64,000 nt of DNA from assembly GCF_904846715.1 (NCBI RefSeq), contig NZ_CAJHBU010000002.1:124001-188000 (forward strand), written 5' to 3'. Source of the DNA: Psychrobacter vallis (GTDB lineage: Bacteria; Pseudomonadota; Gammaproteobacteria; Pseudomonadales; Moraxellaceae). This document shows, in pieces, positions 1-9,794 of this stretch. Each line of letters begins with the position of its first letter. Position 1 is the first letter of the stretch. The translations under genes and the position numbers were made by a program. Below the pieces are notes generated by a model. That model ran no database searches, was not told the DNA's origin, and worked only from the letters and a program-made list of their open reading frames with translations.

Positions 1-819
1 ATCAAAAGTCAGGGCAGCGATGCCATGCATGAGCAGATCGCTAATGCCATGCCACTGTCACAGTATATTTTTGCGTACTTGAGTGAGCGTTACGATCTAA
101 GACTGGCAGAAGGCAAAGCCAAGCTGATGTCACAAGTGCGCGCTTTGACCACCGCCTTACCTAAAGGCAGCAGTTTTCGTTATTTGCTCAATAATGATAT
201 TTATCAAAAGCTTGGTGGCAAACGCAGTCAGAACGTTGAGGCCAAAGATGCGCTGCTCGATTTTGATGGAGATATGACCATCAGCCAGCAGTTGCAGCTT
301 TGTTTTTTGTTTCAGCCGCGTGCATTGACAGACGATCCTATTGAATCGATTTGGCGGCAAGCAGGCATCAATGACTTACACTTGCCGGCACATATTAAAC
401 AAAAAGTCACACCCGACATTTTGCGCCCAGTTGCTTGGGAAGATTTACAAGACAGCGCCTTGATTGATATTGTTGGCACCATCAAACGTTGCCTCAATTA
501 TCTACCAAAAGATGCCAACGCTGCGGCACATTTTATATTATCGAATGTCAAACCAATGACCCAAGAAACCCTTAGTCGCAGCTGGGGCGGATTTTATAAA
601 ACGTTGACTGCAAGAAATATTTTGAGCCTTGATGAGATGATTGACAATTTGGTGATGCAACTGCTCAAACTGCATCTACAAAAAAAGATGCAAGAGCTGA
701 TAAAAAATCCCGATCATATTAAACTGGCGATTGTCCGTAAACAATCGCAGCTATTGAACGATTGGTTACGCGCGCAGCAAGCGGAGCAATCAGCGCAGAT
801 GGTCACGGTACAATCATAA
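1..819 (+). CDS. dnaG: DNA primase DnaG, C-terminal part (5' end outside window)
   Basis: This is the C-terminal 272 residues of the replicative primase, which makes RNA primers at the fork. The reading frame is open from base 1, so the gene starts upstream of the window; the in-frame ATG at 25 is internal. The visible part has the end of the RNA polymerase domain (helical, LSERYDLRLAEGKAKLMSQV) followed by the helical DnaB-helicase-binding domain (about residues 120-265 of the visible part). It ends at a TAA at 817-819. Its position just before rpoD matches the conserved macromolecular-synthesis order dnaG-rpoD. The call rests on recognition of the C-terminal primase pattern; the catalytic TOPRIM and zinc domains lie outside. 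Confidence 0.85.
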   Translation: MKSQGSDAMHEQIANAMPLSQYIFAYLSERYDLRLAEGKAKLMSQVRALTTALPKGSSFRYLLNNDIYQKLGGKRSQNVEAKDALLDFDGDMTISQQLQLCFLFQPRALTDDPIESIWRQAGINDLHLPAHIKQKVTPDILRPVAWEDLQDSALIDIVGTIKRCLNYLPKDANAAAHFILSNVKPMTQETLSRSWGGFYKTLTARNILSLDEMIDNLVMQLLKLHLQKKMQELIKNPDHIKLAIVRKQSQLLNDWLRAQQAEQSAQMVTVQS

Positions 820-1291
820 TCTGTGGCCTTGTTTTTTCTTTTGCAGCGCACGCCCTTTAAAAGCATCACTGCTGCCCCCACTATTAATGATTATACCCAG
901 TAGCATGAGCCGCTCCTGAATCCTTTGACTGACAGCAAATAATCAGTAAAAAATGGTCGGTAGATACTACTACCTCGTGCTTGACGACTGTGGTCTGTGT
1001 TAAACTGTGTCGCTGTATATTGACAGCACTGCTTGGTGAACGATTGTGAGCATGCATCGTTAAGCACAAATTTTAGGTATTATTTTTACGTATCAGCTTT
1101 TAGATACCATTTTGCAGTCTTTTTAGCTTTTCTAATTTTTAGCTGTTTTTTAGCATTGTTATTGTAGTGTTTTGAGCCTTTATTCATATCAACTCATTTT
1201 TGATATTACTGACGACCTCTACGCCATATTTTGATCAATCGATTGATAAGATCAACGCACCCAGCCAGCGATAGCGAGTCACAATATAAAA
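820..1291. other. 472-bp intergenic region before rpoD
   Basis: No credible gene here. The stretch is AT-rich with T runs around 1080-1160 and presumably holds the rpoD promoter. TTGACG at 981 and TTGACA at 1020 are possible -35 elements, but I could not pair either with a convincing -10 at normal spacing, so no promoter is called. The antisense open frame inside it has no family resemblance or ribosome site and is left out. Confidence 0.5.
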
Positions 1292-3235
1292 ATGTCCGAT
1301 GCAAGTAAGCGAGTATTTATGAACGATAAGTCAGTTTCCAAGTCCACATCTCAACTGGCCACCTTAATCCAAATGGGTAAAGAGCAAGGGTATCTAACCT
1401 ATGCTGAGGTGAATGACCAACTGCCCGACTCTATTACCGAAAGCGATCAGATCGAAGATATTGTGCAAATGCTGACCGACGTTGGTATTAAAATCTTTGA
1501 ATCAGCCCCCGATGCCGATGACATCTTGATGAACGACGATTCAAGTGATGACGACATGGCAGCGGATGAGGCAGCGGCCGTACTAGCTTCTGTTGAGACT
1601 GAACCAGGTCGTACCACTGACCCTGTGCGTATGTATATGCGTGAAATGGGTACCGTTGACCTACTCACCCGCGAAGGTGAGATTGCCATTGCCAAGCGTA
1701 TCGAAGAAGGCATTCGTGACGTGCAGCATGCCATGTCTTACTGGCCGGGTACGGTACAGTTCGTCCTTGATGAGTACCAAAAAGTACAAGATGGCGAAAA
1801 GAAACTGTCTGACGTCATTACTGGATTTTTAGATCCTGAAACCGAAGCAGATAAAATCGCAGCGCAAGAAGCCAAAGAAGCCGCGAAAGAAGAAAGAGAA
1901 AGAATTAAAGAAGAAAAAGAAAATCCGCCGATCATCAAGACAAAAGCCAAAGCGCTTGCGTTAGATGATGATGACGAGGATGAAGACAACGTTGAAGAAG
2001 AAGCCGAAGAAGAAACCAGTGGTATCGATCCAGAAGAAGTGCGCTTGCGTTTAGAAGAAATCGAAAATCTATTTATCAAAGCCAAGCAAGCCTTATTAGA
2101 TTATGGCCGTGGTAGCGTACAAGCTGATACAGCTTATGCCCTGCTAGCAGAGCGCTTTATGATGTTGAAGCTCAACAACCGCTTATCAGATCAAGTCATG
2201 GCCATCATGCATGATGTCTATGATGACGTGCGTAAGCAAGAGCGTCAAATCATGCGTTTGGTCATTCGCCGTGGACGTATGCCGCGTGAAGAATTTCGTA
2301 AGACCTTTCCAAGCAACGAAACCAATGTCGATTGGCTGATTGAGCGTATCAAGGGCAAGCCTGCGTTTGCTGGTACGCTAGAAAAAGTCACCGACGATGT
2401 TATTTTATTACAACGCAGAATTCGTGATTACGAGCAACAGCTCGATATGCAAATTCACGATATGAAAGATGTGGCACGCCGTATGGCGGTTGGTGAAGCA
2501 AAAGCACGCCGCGCGAAGAAAGAAATGGTTGAAGCCAACCTACGTCTGGTTATCTCTATCGCCAAAAAATACACCAACCGTGGCCTACAGTTCTTGGATC
2601 TGATCCAAGAAGGTAACATCGGTCTGATGAAAGCGGTGGATAAATTTGAATATCGCCGTGGTTATAAATTCTCAACCTATGCCACATGGTGGATTCGTCA
2701 GGCGATTACTCGTTCTATCGCTGACCAAGCACGTACGATTCGTATCCCTGTGCATATGATTGAGACGATCAACAAAATTAACCGTGTCTCACGTCAGTTG
2801 CTACAAGAAATGGGACGCGAGCCAACGCCTGAGGAATTGGGCGAACGTTTAGAAATGGACGAAGTTAAAGTCCGTAAAGTGCTAAAAATTGCCAAAGAAC
2901 CTATCTCTATGGAGACACCTATTGGTGATGATGAAGACTCGCATCTAGGCGATTTCATCGAAGATGGCACTATCTCAAGCCCTGTTGACGATGCAACGGC
3001 AGCTGGTCTGCGTGAAGCGACTCGTGATGTGCTGGGCAATCTGACTGAGCGTGAAGCACGTGTGCTAAAAATGCGCTTCGGTATTGATATGCCAACCGAT
3101 CATACTTTGGAAGAAGTCGGTAAGCAGTTCGATGTGACGCGTGAGCGTATTCGTCAGATTGAGGCAAAAGCCTTGCGTAAACTGCGTCATCCTTCACGTT
3201 CTGAGCACCTACGTTCTTTCCTTGAAAATGACTAA
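1292..3235 (+). CDS. rpoD: RNA polymerase primary sigma factor RpoD (sigma-70)
   Basis: Directs core RNA polymerase to housekeeping promoters. The 647-residue protein has the full sigma-70 layout: region 1.1 (about 20-90), region 1.2 ([11 protein letters not shown] near 110), a non-conserved region with a long acidic/Lys-Glu insert (about 185-245), region 2 with the -10 recognition core (about 410-480, including [17 protein letters not shown]), region 3, and region 4 with the -35 helix-turn-helix near the C-terminus ([18 protein letters not shown]). Length is slightly above the E. coli protein (613). A second in-frame ATG at 1319 also has a GCGAG-like ribosome site, so the start could be nine codons later. 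It follows dnaG and is closed by a strong hairpin terminator. Confidence 0.97.
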   Translation: MSDASKRVFMNDKSVSKSTSQLATLIQMGKEQGYLTYAEVNDQLPDSITESDQIEDIVQMLTDVGIKIFESAPDADDILMNDDSSDDDMAADEAAAVLASVETEPGRTTDPVRMYMREMGTVDLLTREGEIAIAKRIEEGIRDVQHAMSYWPGTVQFVLDEYQKVQDGEKKLSDVITGFLDPETEADKIAAQEAKEAAKEERERIKEEKENPPIIKTKAKALALDDDDEDEDNVEEEAEEETSGIDPEEVRLRLEEIENLFIKAKQALLDYGRGSVQADTAYALLAERFMMLKLNNRLSDQVMAIMHDVYDDVRKQERQIMRLVIRRGRMPREEFRKTFPSNETNVDWLIERIKGKPAFAGTLEKVTDDVILLQRRIRDYEQQLDMQIHDMKDVARRMAVGEAKARRAKKEMVEANLRLVISIAKKYTNRGLQFLDLIQEGNIGLMKAVDKFEYRRGYKFSTYATWWIRQAITRSIADQARTIRIPVHMIETINKINRVSRQLLQEMGREPTPEELGERLEMDEVKVRKVLKIAKEPISMETPIGDDEDSHLGDFIEDGTISSPVDDATAAGLREATRDVLGNLTEREARVLKMRFGIDMPTDHTLEEVGKQFDVTRERIRQIEAKALRKLRHPSRSEHLRSFLEND

Positions 3236-3293
3236 ACTCTCAAGGAAATACTGAGCCTAGATAATAGGCCTCAGGTATTCGTAACTACAAATA

Positions 3294-3322
3294 AAAAAAG
3301 CCGAGTATATCTCGGCTTTTTT
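3294..3322 (+). terminator. Bidirectional terminator between rpoD and sulP-type gene
   Basis: A-run, stem GCCGAG, loop TATAT, stem CTCGGC, T-run. It is flanked by A's on the left and T's on the right, so it can end transcription of both convergent genes. Confidence 0.85.
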
Positions 3323-3377
3323 GCGTTTATTAATACGGCATAGTCAGTAACCTGACATGACTATTAATTGAATATGA

Positions 3378-4877
3378 TCAATGAGCGCCTAGATTTTGCT
3401 CAGCATCCGATTTTTCATGCACACCAAAGCTCTCTATCATCGCTTGGCTCGCTTCATTGAGACCGACAAGCTCAACGTCAGTCCCTTCACGGCGAAATTT
3501 GATAATAACTTTGTCTATGGCAGCGACTGCTGTCACATCCCAAAAGTGCGCTCGCGACACATCAATGATCACTTTAGAGACGGACTCTTTAATATCAAAG
3601 GATTCAGTCATACGCTCTGCTGATGAGAAAAAAACTTGCCCATCAACTTGATAATAACGCGTTCGCTCTGCTTCATCCATGTGGGTATGCACGCTCATAT
3701 AGCGTTCAATCTTATTGGCAAAGAACAGCGCTGATAACAGTACGCCAATGAGCACGCCATACGCCAAGTTGTGAGTGGCGACCACTACCGCAACAGTAGT
3801 AATCATAACAATATTACTTTGCAATGGCTTGGTTTTTAGCTCTTTAAAAGAACCCCAGTTAAACGTACCAACTGAGACCATAATCATTACCGCGACTAAT
3901 GCTGCCATTGGAATGATCTTTAACCAATCACTTAAAAATACAACCATTAATAACAGGAACACCCCTGCCACTAAGGTAGAGAGACGCGTATAACCGCCTG
4001 ATTTGACGTTGATGATCGATTGACCAATCATCGCACAGCCTGCCATACCTCCGAAGAAACCGCTCACGACATTTGCGATCCCTTGACCTTTACACTCTTG
4101 CGTACGATCACCTTTGGTATCGGTTAAATCATCCACAATGGTCATGGTCATCATAGATTCAAGCAAGCCGACTATCGCCAGACTGATGGCATACGGCAAA
4201 ATAATCAGCAAGGTGTCTAGATTTAGAGGAATATCAGGTAACAAAAATATCGGCAAGGTATCCGGCAGTTGTCCCATATCGTTGATGGTACGTGCTTCTG
4301 CACCTAAGAAAATAGCGATCGCTGTCACCAACACAATACTGACCAGCGGTGAAGGAATCATCTTACCGATTTTGGGAATGTACGGATAACCATAGATAAT
4401 GATTAAGCCCAGCGCCACCAGACCATAGACGTGGACTAGGTTTGAGCCTGCTTGCGGCATCAGCTCCGGAATCTGCGACATAAAAATCAAAATCGCCAAG
4501 GCATTAATAAAGCCAAGGATGACAGATTGCGAAACATACTTCATCAAATTACCCAGCTTTAAAAAGCCAAAGATAATCTGTATAACGCCTGTCAATACAC
4601 TGGCTGCTAGTAAATATTGCAAACCATGCTCCCTAACCAGCGTGACCATGAGTAATGCCATCGCGCCGGTTGCGGCTGAAATCATCGCCGGACGCCCACC
4701 GACAAAAGCAATCACTACAGCAATACAGAACGAAGCGTAAAGACCCACTTGGGGATCAACACCAGCAATAATAGAAAAAGCAATGGCTTCAGGGATAAGG
4801 GCTAAAGCGACGACCATACCAGCTAGGACATCGCCTCTAACATTAGATAACCAATGTTCTTTAATAGTACTCAACAT
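3378..4877 (-). CDS. SulP family anion transporter with STAS domain
   Basis: Predicted inner-membrane transporter of inorganic or organic anions such as sulfate or bicarbonate, SLC26/SulP family. The 499-residue protein has about ten or more hydrophobic segments over residues 15-385. The early motif with [20 protein letters not shown] is typical of SulP transport cores, and a cytoplasmic STAS domain occupies about 410-485 ([21 protein letters not shown]). The substrate cannot be told from sequence; no carbonic anhydrase gene is adjacent. It stands alone, convergent with rpoD and with a long 5' region of its own. Confidence 0.9.
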   Translation of the reverse strand: MLSTIKEHWLSNVRGDVLAGMVVALALIPEAIAFSIIAGVDPQVGLYASFCIAVVIAFVGGRPAMISAATGAMALLMVTLVREHGLQYLLAASVLTGVIQIIFGFLKLGNLMKYVSQSVILGFINALAILIFMSQIPELMPQAGSNLVHVYGLVALGLIIIYGYPYIPKIGKMIPSPLVSIVLVTAIAIFLGAEARTINDMGQLPDTLPIFLLPDIPLNLDTLLIILPYAISLAIVGLLESMMTMTIVDDLTDTKGDRTQECKGQGIANVVSGFFGGMAGCAMIGQSIINVKSGGYTRLSTLVAGVFLLLMVVFLSDWLKIIPMAALVAVMIMVSVGTFNWGSFKELKTKPLQSNIVMITTVAVVVATHNLAYGVLIGVLLSALFFANKIERYMSVHTHMDEAERTRYYQVDGQVFFSSAERMTESFDIKESVSKVIIDVSRAHFWDVTAVAAIDKVIIKFRREGTDVELVGLNEASQAMIESFGVHEKSDAEQNLGAH

Positions 4878-5630
4878 GTTTAACTCAGTTTTTGGGAACT
4901 GCTTTAGTCTGTCAATAATCGTGATATCTAAAATAAAAGGTCTGACACATTTTCAGCTAGGCATAACGCCCATTAAATAAGAAATGTGAAAATGTGAACC
5001 ATCATATTTAGCGAATTATTGTCATAACTTGCCTTTAGTAGCTTGCTCTTAATGACTCAATAGATAAATCGATTATGGATACAAACATTAAAGCAGTGCG
5101 TGTGCACAGGGAAAAGCGTAAGACGCTCTATGATAGAAATTGCTATAGGGAGCAATTATTTACTGAGGAGGGGTACAACTAGGGTGGCGTATTCATCTTT
5201 GTAGTAAACAGCTTTTTTGAGTATATGAAATAATATTTGCAGTTATTTTAACATAGATGAGTTCAATTCATAAAATACTATTTCTTTCAAAATCAATAGA
5301 CTTTGAGGAACTTAGCATTACGTTTTGGCCACATTCGAAGGTATAAATTTCAGCTCACTTCCCTTAAGAAGTTTATATCGATCATACTCTATAATATCTA
5401 TGGAAGGCACGCTCTCGCACCATTTAATAAGGTCTTTTGCATCAGTAAACAGACTATGCTAAATATAACCCTCAGCGCCGTAATCAACTTGAATTCGAAT
5501 AATCAGATTAATCATTAAACATTTACTGTTTTATTTTTATTAAATTATCTTTACGGTTATATCAATCGTAAAGATAATAAGTCACTTTATTTTTCTCGGC
5601 TGTGGCCACACCATCAAGTTCTCATTAACA
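4878..5630. other. 753-bp gap between SulP gene and saccharopine-dehydrogenase-like gene
   Basis: The left part is the upstream region of the SulP gene. A 71-codon open frame at 5303-5518 (+) lacks a clear ribosome site and a recognisable fold and is not called. The visible structure is a perfect 11-bp inverted repeat at 5545-5555 and 5567-5577 (TTATCTTTACG and its complement) with an 11-base loop. It could be a weak terminator for the minus-strand gene ending at 5631, or a protein-binding site. Confidence 0.4.
5545..5577 (-). terminator. Hairpin downstream of the saccharopine-dehydrogenase-like gene
   Basis: Perfect 11-bp stem with an 11-base loop, 54 bp past the minus-strand stop codon. 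In the minus direction the following bases are A/T-rich but not a clean U-tract, so terminator function is only possible. Confidence 0.3.
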
Positions 5631-6629
5631 TTACAGTTCAACGATCCTTGCACCAAAATCCACAAGCAAATCCAAAAATTCTGCTGGCTTTATCCCCAAA
5701 CTCTCGGGTGTGTATAATGTCGCCTGATCGTCTGACTGCCATTTTTTAATAAACTCATTCAGTAATAAGCTTGAACACAGTCCGGTTAGCGCAGACTGAC
5801 CTTTAGGAAACTCAATGGCTAGTTTGCGAGTACGCTCTACCCCAGCGTGACTTCCCGTGATGGATACAATGATTTCGGCCGCAGCCTTATCTTGTGTGTT
5901 TCTAAAAGAAGAGGTCTCACTTGCAATATCAAACCTAATATTTTTTGCGCCTGTTACGGCTCGTAAACTCACTGTATCAAGTGAAGCAAAGGACGTTCCT
6001 ATGACCTCTCGACCATCAATCGTAGATATTTTATGATGTATAGCATCCTCGATTAACCATTTTCTCTTTCCATCCTCATAAGAAAATGCTGAGGGGACAC
6101 CTGATTGTAATCGCTCCATATCCTCGAGTGCAGCAGGACCATAGATGTCTTCTGGATCGAGCACCACACCGATATTAAGTGTAGAAACTGAATCAAACTG
6201 CTCAGCCAAGTGTAGTGCTAAAAATGTCGAAGCACCTGCAGCCCAATGACTGGCGAGTAATACTGGGCCTGAGGTGGTCAATGCATATTCTACCAACTCA
6301 GCACCAATTTCAACCATGCCAGTCACAACATTCATATAAGGTATCTTGCGATTTTGTGCAAGGCGTAAACCATGCGTACCAGAATCTGGAGCAAGCATCA
6401 TAACAGCACCGATCTCGATACGATCGTCTATCCCTAAGTTGTTCTGTTCTACATCAATTGCGAGTGAAGATGCATTGCCAGTTTTGAGAGCGAGTTCGTC
6501 AGCGAGCACCATGTTTCTGCCACCAACGTAAATGGCTTGTTCAGGATTAATCGTGCGAAACCACTCTATCGCTTGCTGACCAACAATGCCTGTCGCACCT
6601 GCAAAGAGTATAGGATGTTTAGTATTCAA
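5631..6629 (-). CDS. Saccharopine dehydrogenase-like NAD(P)-binding protein
   Basis: A 332-residue protein with an N-terminal Rossmann fold (ILFAGATGIVGQQAIEWF, near residues 6-24, then VGGRN), as in saccharopine dehydrogenase-type and related NAD(P)-dependent proteins. The substrate is unknown. I place the start at TTG 6629 because AAAGGAG lies seven bases upstream of it; a longer frame from ATG 6662 would put the ribosome site inside the gene. It follows the RidA-family gene on the same strand with an 80-bp gap, and both probably share the operator-bearing promoter region at 7194-7260. That suggests a joint role, perhaps handling amino-acid-derived imines or enamines. The fold is secure; the reaction is not. 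Confidence 0.7.
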   Translation of the reverse strand: MNTKHPILFAGATGIVGQQAIEWFRTINPEQAIYVGGRNMVLADELALKTGNASSLAIDVEQNNLGIDDRIEIGAVMMLAPDSGTHGLRLAQNRKIPYMNVVTGMVEIGAELVEYALTTSGPVLLASHWAAGASTFLALHLAEQFDSVSTLNIGVVLDPEDIYGPAALEDMERLQSGVPSAFSYEDGKRKWLIEDAIHHKISTIDGREVIGTSFASLDTVSLRAVTGAKNIRFDIASETSSFRNTQDKAAAEIIVSITGSHAGVERTRKLAIEFPKGQSALTGLCSSLLLNEFIKKWQSDDQATLYTPESLGIKPAEFLDLLVDFGARIVEL

Positions 6630-6709
6630 AATTTTTCTCCTTTCATACATAAGAAAACGCATTTGAGCTTTTAAGACAATACAAGCCCACTTTATCTTTA
6701 ATTTTTTAT

Positions 6710-7111
6710 CTAACGCCCGTCATCTGGTAATCGTGCAATAACTTTTATCTCAAAATCAAAACCAGCAAGCCAATTCACACCAATGGCGGTCCAAGCTGGA
6801 TAAGGGGCTTCTTTAAAAATAGTGTTTTTTATTTCCAGTATTGAATCAAGTTGATTTTCAGGATCAGTATGAAAGGTTGTCACATCTATAATGTCCTCAA
6901 ACGTACAACCTGCCGCCTCTAATGTATGACGCAAATTCTCAAAGGCAAGTGCTACTTGCTTCTCAAAATCTGGCTCTGCACTGCCGTCCTGAAGGCTGCC
7001 TACTTGACCTGAAACGAATAGTAAATCTTTCGATTGAATGGCGGCAGAATAACCATGTTTCTCATAAAGAGAGTGTCTACCCGCTGGAAATACTGCTTTT
7101 CTTTGAGACAT
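6710..7111 (-). CDS. RidA/YjgF family protein
   Basis: The family hydrolyses reactive enamine/imine intermediates, although many subfamilies have other or unknown roles. The 133-residue protein has the normal length and pattern: LLFVSGQVG near 30-38, a central AFENLRHTLEAAGCTFEDIIDVTTF helix-strand, and the C-terminal PAWTAIGVNWLA strand that carries the active-site loop. The usual C-terminal P-x-x-x-VEI-x-A is replaced by FDFEIKVIARLP. ATG 7111 is preferred over 7126 because GGAG sits seven bases upstream of it. It is the first gene of a two-gene unit divergent from a TetR regulator. Confidence 0.85.
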   Translation of the reverse strand: MSQRKAVFPAGRHSLYEKHGYSAAIQSKDLLFVSGQVGSLQDGSAEPDFEKQVALAFENLRHTLEAAGCTFEDIIDVTTFHTDPENQLDSILEIKNTIFKEAPYPAWTAIGVNWLAGFDFEIKVIARLPDDGR

Positions 7112-7193
7112 AATTTGCTCCAACATGTTTGAATTGATATATATTGAGGATTAAAAGACACGTAGCCCTTCTAATTGCGCTTATTGTCAGTTA

Positions 7194-7260
7194 ACATACA
7201 TTACGTATGTGAATTTAACACATACGCTGCGTATGTCAAGTTAATATACGTGGCGTATGT
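7194..7260. promoter_or_regulatory. Three tandem palindromic operators between divergent tetR-type and ridA-type genes
   Basis: Three 17-bp near-palindromes are visible: ACATACATTACGTATGT (7194-7210), ACATACGCTGCGTATGT (7220-7236) and ATATACGTGGCGTATGT (7244-7260). Their starts are 26 and 24 bp apart. The shared half-site is ACATACG. Placement in a divergent TetR/target intergenic region fits autoregulation plus repression of the RidA and dehydrogenase genes. The repeats are seen directly; the protein that binds them is inferred. Confidence 0.8.
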
Positions 7261-7292
7261 AATTTTTATCTTTTAATTTTTGAGGCAAGACT

Positions 7293-7874
7293 ATGTCAAA
7301 ACGTGCATTAAAAATGGCTGAAACTAGGAAAAACATAATCGCTGCGGCCAGAAAATCATTTGCCGAATATGGTTATTCAGAGACATCAATGGATAAGTTG
7401 ACAGCCGATGTCAGTTTGACTAGAGGAGCGCTTTATCATAACTTTGGAAATAAAAAAGGACTGTTTTCAGCGGTTGTTGAACAAATAGATTTGGAGATGG
7501 TAGAAAACGCAAAGGCTAGAACAGAAGGGTGCAAGAATCTTTGGGAAGGATTGCTCATTGAGGCACAGACGTACATTGAGAGTGCGCTAGATCCAGAAAT
7601 TCAGAGAATTATTTTATTAGATGGGCCTGCTGTACTGGGCGACCCTTCTCTTTGGCCCAGTCAAAACCGCTGCTTATTGTCTACCAAGCAGATTGTGACG
7701 CAGTTAATCGCAGAAGGAACGATGAAAGAGGTAGATCCGGAAGCCGCTGCCATGCTCATTAATGGTGCTGCTATGAATGCTGCCCTTTGGATTGCGGCGA
7801 GTACTGATCCAAAAGTCGCTTTACCCAATACAGTTGCTGCCTTCAGTACCATGTTATCTGGATTTAGAGCTTGA
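7293..7874 (+). CDS. TetR family transcriptional regulator
   Basis: A 193-residue DNA-binding repressor of normal TetR length. The N-terminal helix-turn-helix covers about residues 9-55 (AETRKNIIAAARKSFAEYGY, then TRGALYHNFGNKKGLF, the typical recognition-helix region). The C-terminal ligand domain (about 70-190) is divergent, as usual in the family, so the inducer cannot be predicted. It is divergent from the RidA and saccharopine-dehydrogenase-like genes, and three matching palindromes lie between them, so local control is likely. Start ATG 7293 is preceded by GAGG. Confidence 0.93.
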   Translation: MSKRALKMAETRKNIIAAARKSFAEYGYSETSMDKLTADVSLTRGALYHNFGNKKGLFSAVVEQIDLEMVENAKARTEGCKNLWEGLLIEAQTYIESALDPEIQRIILLDGPAVLGDPSLWPSQNRCLLSTKQIVTQLIAEGTMKEVDPEAAAMLINGAAMNAALWIAASTDPKVALPNTVAAFSTMLSGFRA

Positions 7875-8006
7875 CTTTAAGGTTTTGCGTCACTCGGTTG
7901 GTATGCGGAAAGCCCACCTCTGAGGAAAACCTATTTCAGCAAGACGCCATTTGACCTGTATCTCTTTTATTTTGGATTAGCTCCACCTTATCGCTAGGAA
8001 AAAAAC

Positions 8007-8933
8007 ATGATTGTCCGGCAAAAACCCCATCGTTTCAAAATATTTTTTACTCTTCGCGGATCAATCATTCCAAAAATCTATCCACAAGTGTTGTTGGTGA
8101 CCATTCTCAGTACCCTTATAACCATTATTCAACACTGGCGTCCTGACTCCTTTCCTTATTATGGTACGGCTACCTTTACTTTATTAGGGATCGCTTTGTC
8201 GTTGTTTCTCGGATTTCGAAACAATGCGAGTTATCAGCGTTGGTGGGAAGCGCGAGGACTGTGGGGTCAGCTGGTCTATGATTCTCGTAGCTTAACTCGT
8301 CAAATGCTGTCTTTTATAGACGCAAATACCGAGACTGGGCGAGACATTCAACGTTCGATGGTTCATCTGACTATTGCTTTTGCGCATGCAGTACGCCATC
8401 GCCTTCGTAATACATCACCTTGGCAAGATATCGAACGCTTTGTTGATCCAAAGCATCATGCCAGTATGCTTCAAGCACGAAACTTGCCCGATTATCTGAT
8501 GCGCCTGATGGGTAAGCAGCTTGGAGATATTCGACGTCAAGGGCTAGTGTCAGACCACATCATACAAAACATTGATGAGCGTCTGACCTCTATGACGATT
8601 GTCTTGGCGGCCTGCGAGCGCATTCATAACACGCCGCTGCCTTTTGCTTATATGCTACTGGTACATCGCACGACCTATTTGTATTGCATTATGTTGCCTT
8701 TTGGCTTGGTGGCCTCTTTGGGCTGGGCGACTCCGTTAATCTCCGCCGTGATAGCTTATGCCTTTTTCGGTTTAGATGCCCTCAGTGAAGAATTAGAAGA
8801 GCCTTTTGGTTTCGCTGCCAACCAACTACCCCTGACTGCCTTATCACGCACTATCGAAATTAACTTGCTAGAAGCGCTGGGCGACACAGATATTCCACCT
8901 GATATTACGCCTATCAACGGTTATTTACCTTAA
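8007..8933 (+). CDS. Bestrophin-like (UPF0187) ion channel protein
   Basis: Predicted inner-membrane anion or cation channel of the bacterial bestrophin family (homopentamers in characterised members). The 308-residue protein has the family hallmarks: FKIFFTLRGSIIPKIYPQVL at the N-terminus, the FRNNASYQRWWEAR motif near 71-84, and a C-terminal PFG-FAANQLPLTALSRTIE segment near 272-292. Four hydrophobic segments are visible (about 27-45, 55-72, 220-240, 240-260). AGGA lies upstream of ATG 8007. The gene appears monocistronic. Confidence 0.88.
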   Translation: MIVRQKPHRFKIFFTLRGSIIPKIYPQVLLVTILSTLITIIQHWRPDSFPYYGTATFTLLGIALSLFLGFRNNASYQRWWEARGLWGQLVYDSRSLTRQMLSFIDANTETGRDIQRSMVHLTIAFAHAVRHRLRNTSPWQDIERFVDPKHHASMLQARNLPDYLMRLMGKQLGDIRRQGLVSDHIIQNIDERLTSMTIVLAACERIHNTPLPFAYMLLVHRTTYLYCIMLPFGLVASLGWATPLISAVIAYAFFGLDALSEELEEPFGFAANQLPLTALSRTIEINLLEALGDTDIPPDITPINGYLP

Positions 8934-9082
8934 TGGTTTGGGTTGTTAACAATCTCTTGCCTTAGCCCTCTCAACACTTGAATAATCTCTCGTATGCCAC
9001 TATAAATGCTAGATAAAACGATTATCTATACACTTGTCCAAATTTCAATAGCCCATATTTTCACAAAAGCGAGGCACACATC

Positions 9083-9463
9083 ATGAGTGATGACCCAAAA
9101 GACACCAGCAACGCAGCACAAGCGAGTAAAAAATCGGTCAACGTGACCGAATTGGCAACCAATAAAAGTGCCTTAAAGGGCAAAAAGACAGACATTCAGA
9201 ACCCAGAGCTTTGGGACTTTCCAATGGACTACCCTTTGAGTATCATTGGTCACGAAGGCGAGTACGCAAGCTTGCTCAATGAAGTAAAACTTATCTTGGG
9301 CAGTCAATTCCCTGATTTCGACCTTGCTTCTATAGAAATCAAGCCGTCTAGAACGGGGCGTTTTCACTCAGCACGAGTCAATTTATATTTAACAAACGCT
9401 GAGCAAGTTAATGCACTTTATGCCTCACTTGATAATGCCAAAACCGTACGCATGGTTTTATAA
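9083..9463 (+). CDS. DUF493 (YbeD-like) family protein
   Basis: A 126-residue protein with a polar N-terminal stretch (1-35) followed by a small alpha/beta domain. The pattern WDFPMDYPLSIIGHEG, then F-x-S-A-R-V-N-L-Y and a C-terminal MVL matches the DUF493/YbeD family. The family's role is unknown; YbeD in E. coli lies near lipB, but here lipB is far away at 56845. The N-terminal extension is longer than in YbeD (87 residues). A GAGG ribosome site precedes ATG 9083 and a hairpin terminator follows. Confidence 0.85.
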   Translation: MSDDPKDTSNAAQASKKSVNVTELATNKSALKGKKTDIQNPELWDFPMDYPLSIIGHEGEYASLLNEVKLILGSQFPDFDLASIEIKPSRTGRFHSARVNLYLTNAEQVNALYASLDNAKTVRMVL

Positions 9464-9496
9464 ATAGTTATTAAAAAATGGCTTCCTACATTGTCC

Positions 9497-9527
9497 AAAT
9501 CGTCACTCATATGGGTGGCGATTTTTT
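9497..9527 (+). terminator. Terminator after the DUF493 gene
   Basis: AAATCGTCACTC, loop ATAT, GGGTGGCGATTTTTT. The stem uses G-T wobbles and ends in six T's. Confidence 0.65.
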
Positions 9528-9749
9528 GTGGTTTGCTGTACAATCTGCGCCCTTATTATTATCCTCATGACGGCCTCTATCGGTCGGTGATTTACCAAAG
9601 AATAAAAAGCAAACAGCTATCCAATTTTTACAAAAAATTTATTGTTTGAGTCAATCGCGTCTAACCCTTACCCCATCGTCCTTTGCCAAAATTTGGACAG
9701 TCAGCAACATAGTTTCCCCCTAAAATCAATATAGTATTTTCAAAATTTT

Positions 9750-9794
9750 CCCGCTATATTGTGCCTACCAATTAACAAACACGCTATATGTAGT
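9750..9794 (+). promoter_or_regulatory. Candidate pair of NrdR boxes upstream of nrdA
   Basis: Two similar 16-mers, CCCGCTATATTGTGCC (9750-9765) and ACACGCTATATGTAGT (9779-9794), share CGCTATAT with starts 30 bp apart, close to three helical turns. NrdR repressor boxes in ribonucleotide reductase promoters are paired AT-rich 16-mers at about this spacing. The repeat and position are seen; NrdR binding is inferred. They lie about 165-210 bp before the nrdA start in an otherwise gene-free 495-bp region. Confidence 0.5.

Noticed and set aside
1738..2085. Long antisense open frame inside rpoD, Ser-rich
   Set aside because: A shadow of the acidic Glu/Asp-rich insert in RpoD read on the other strand; no ribosome site or family.
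5303..5518. 71-codon plus-strand frame in the SulP upstream gap
   Set aside because: No ribosome site, no recognisable fold, and very AT-rich; likely chance.
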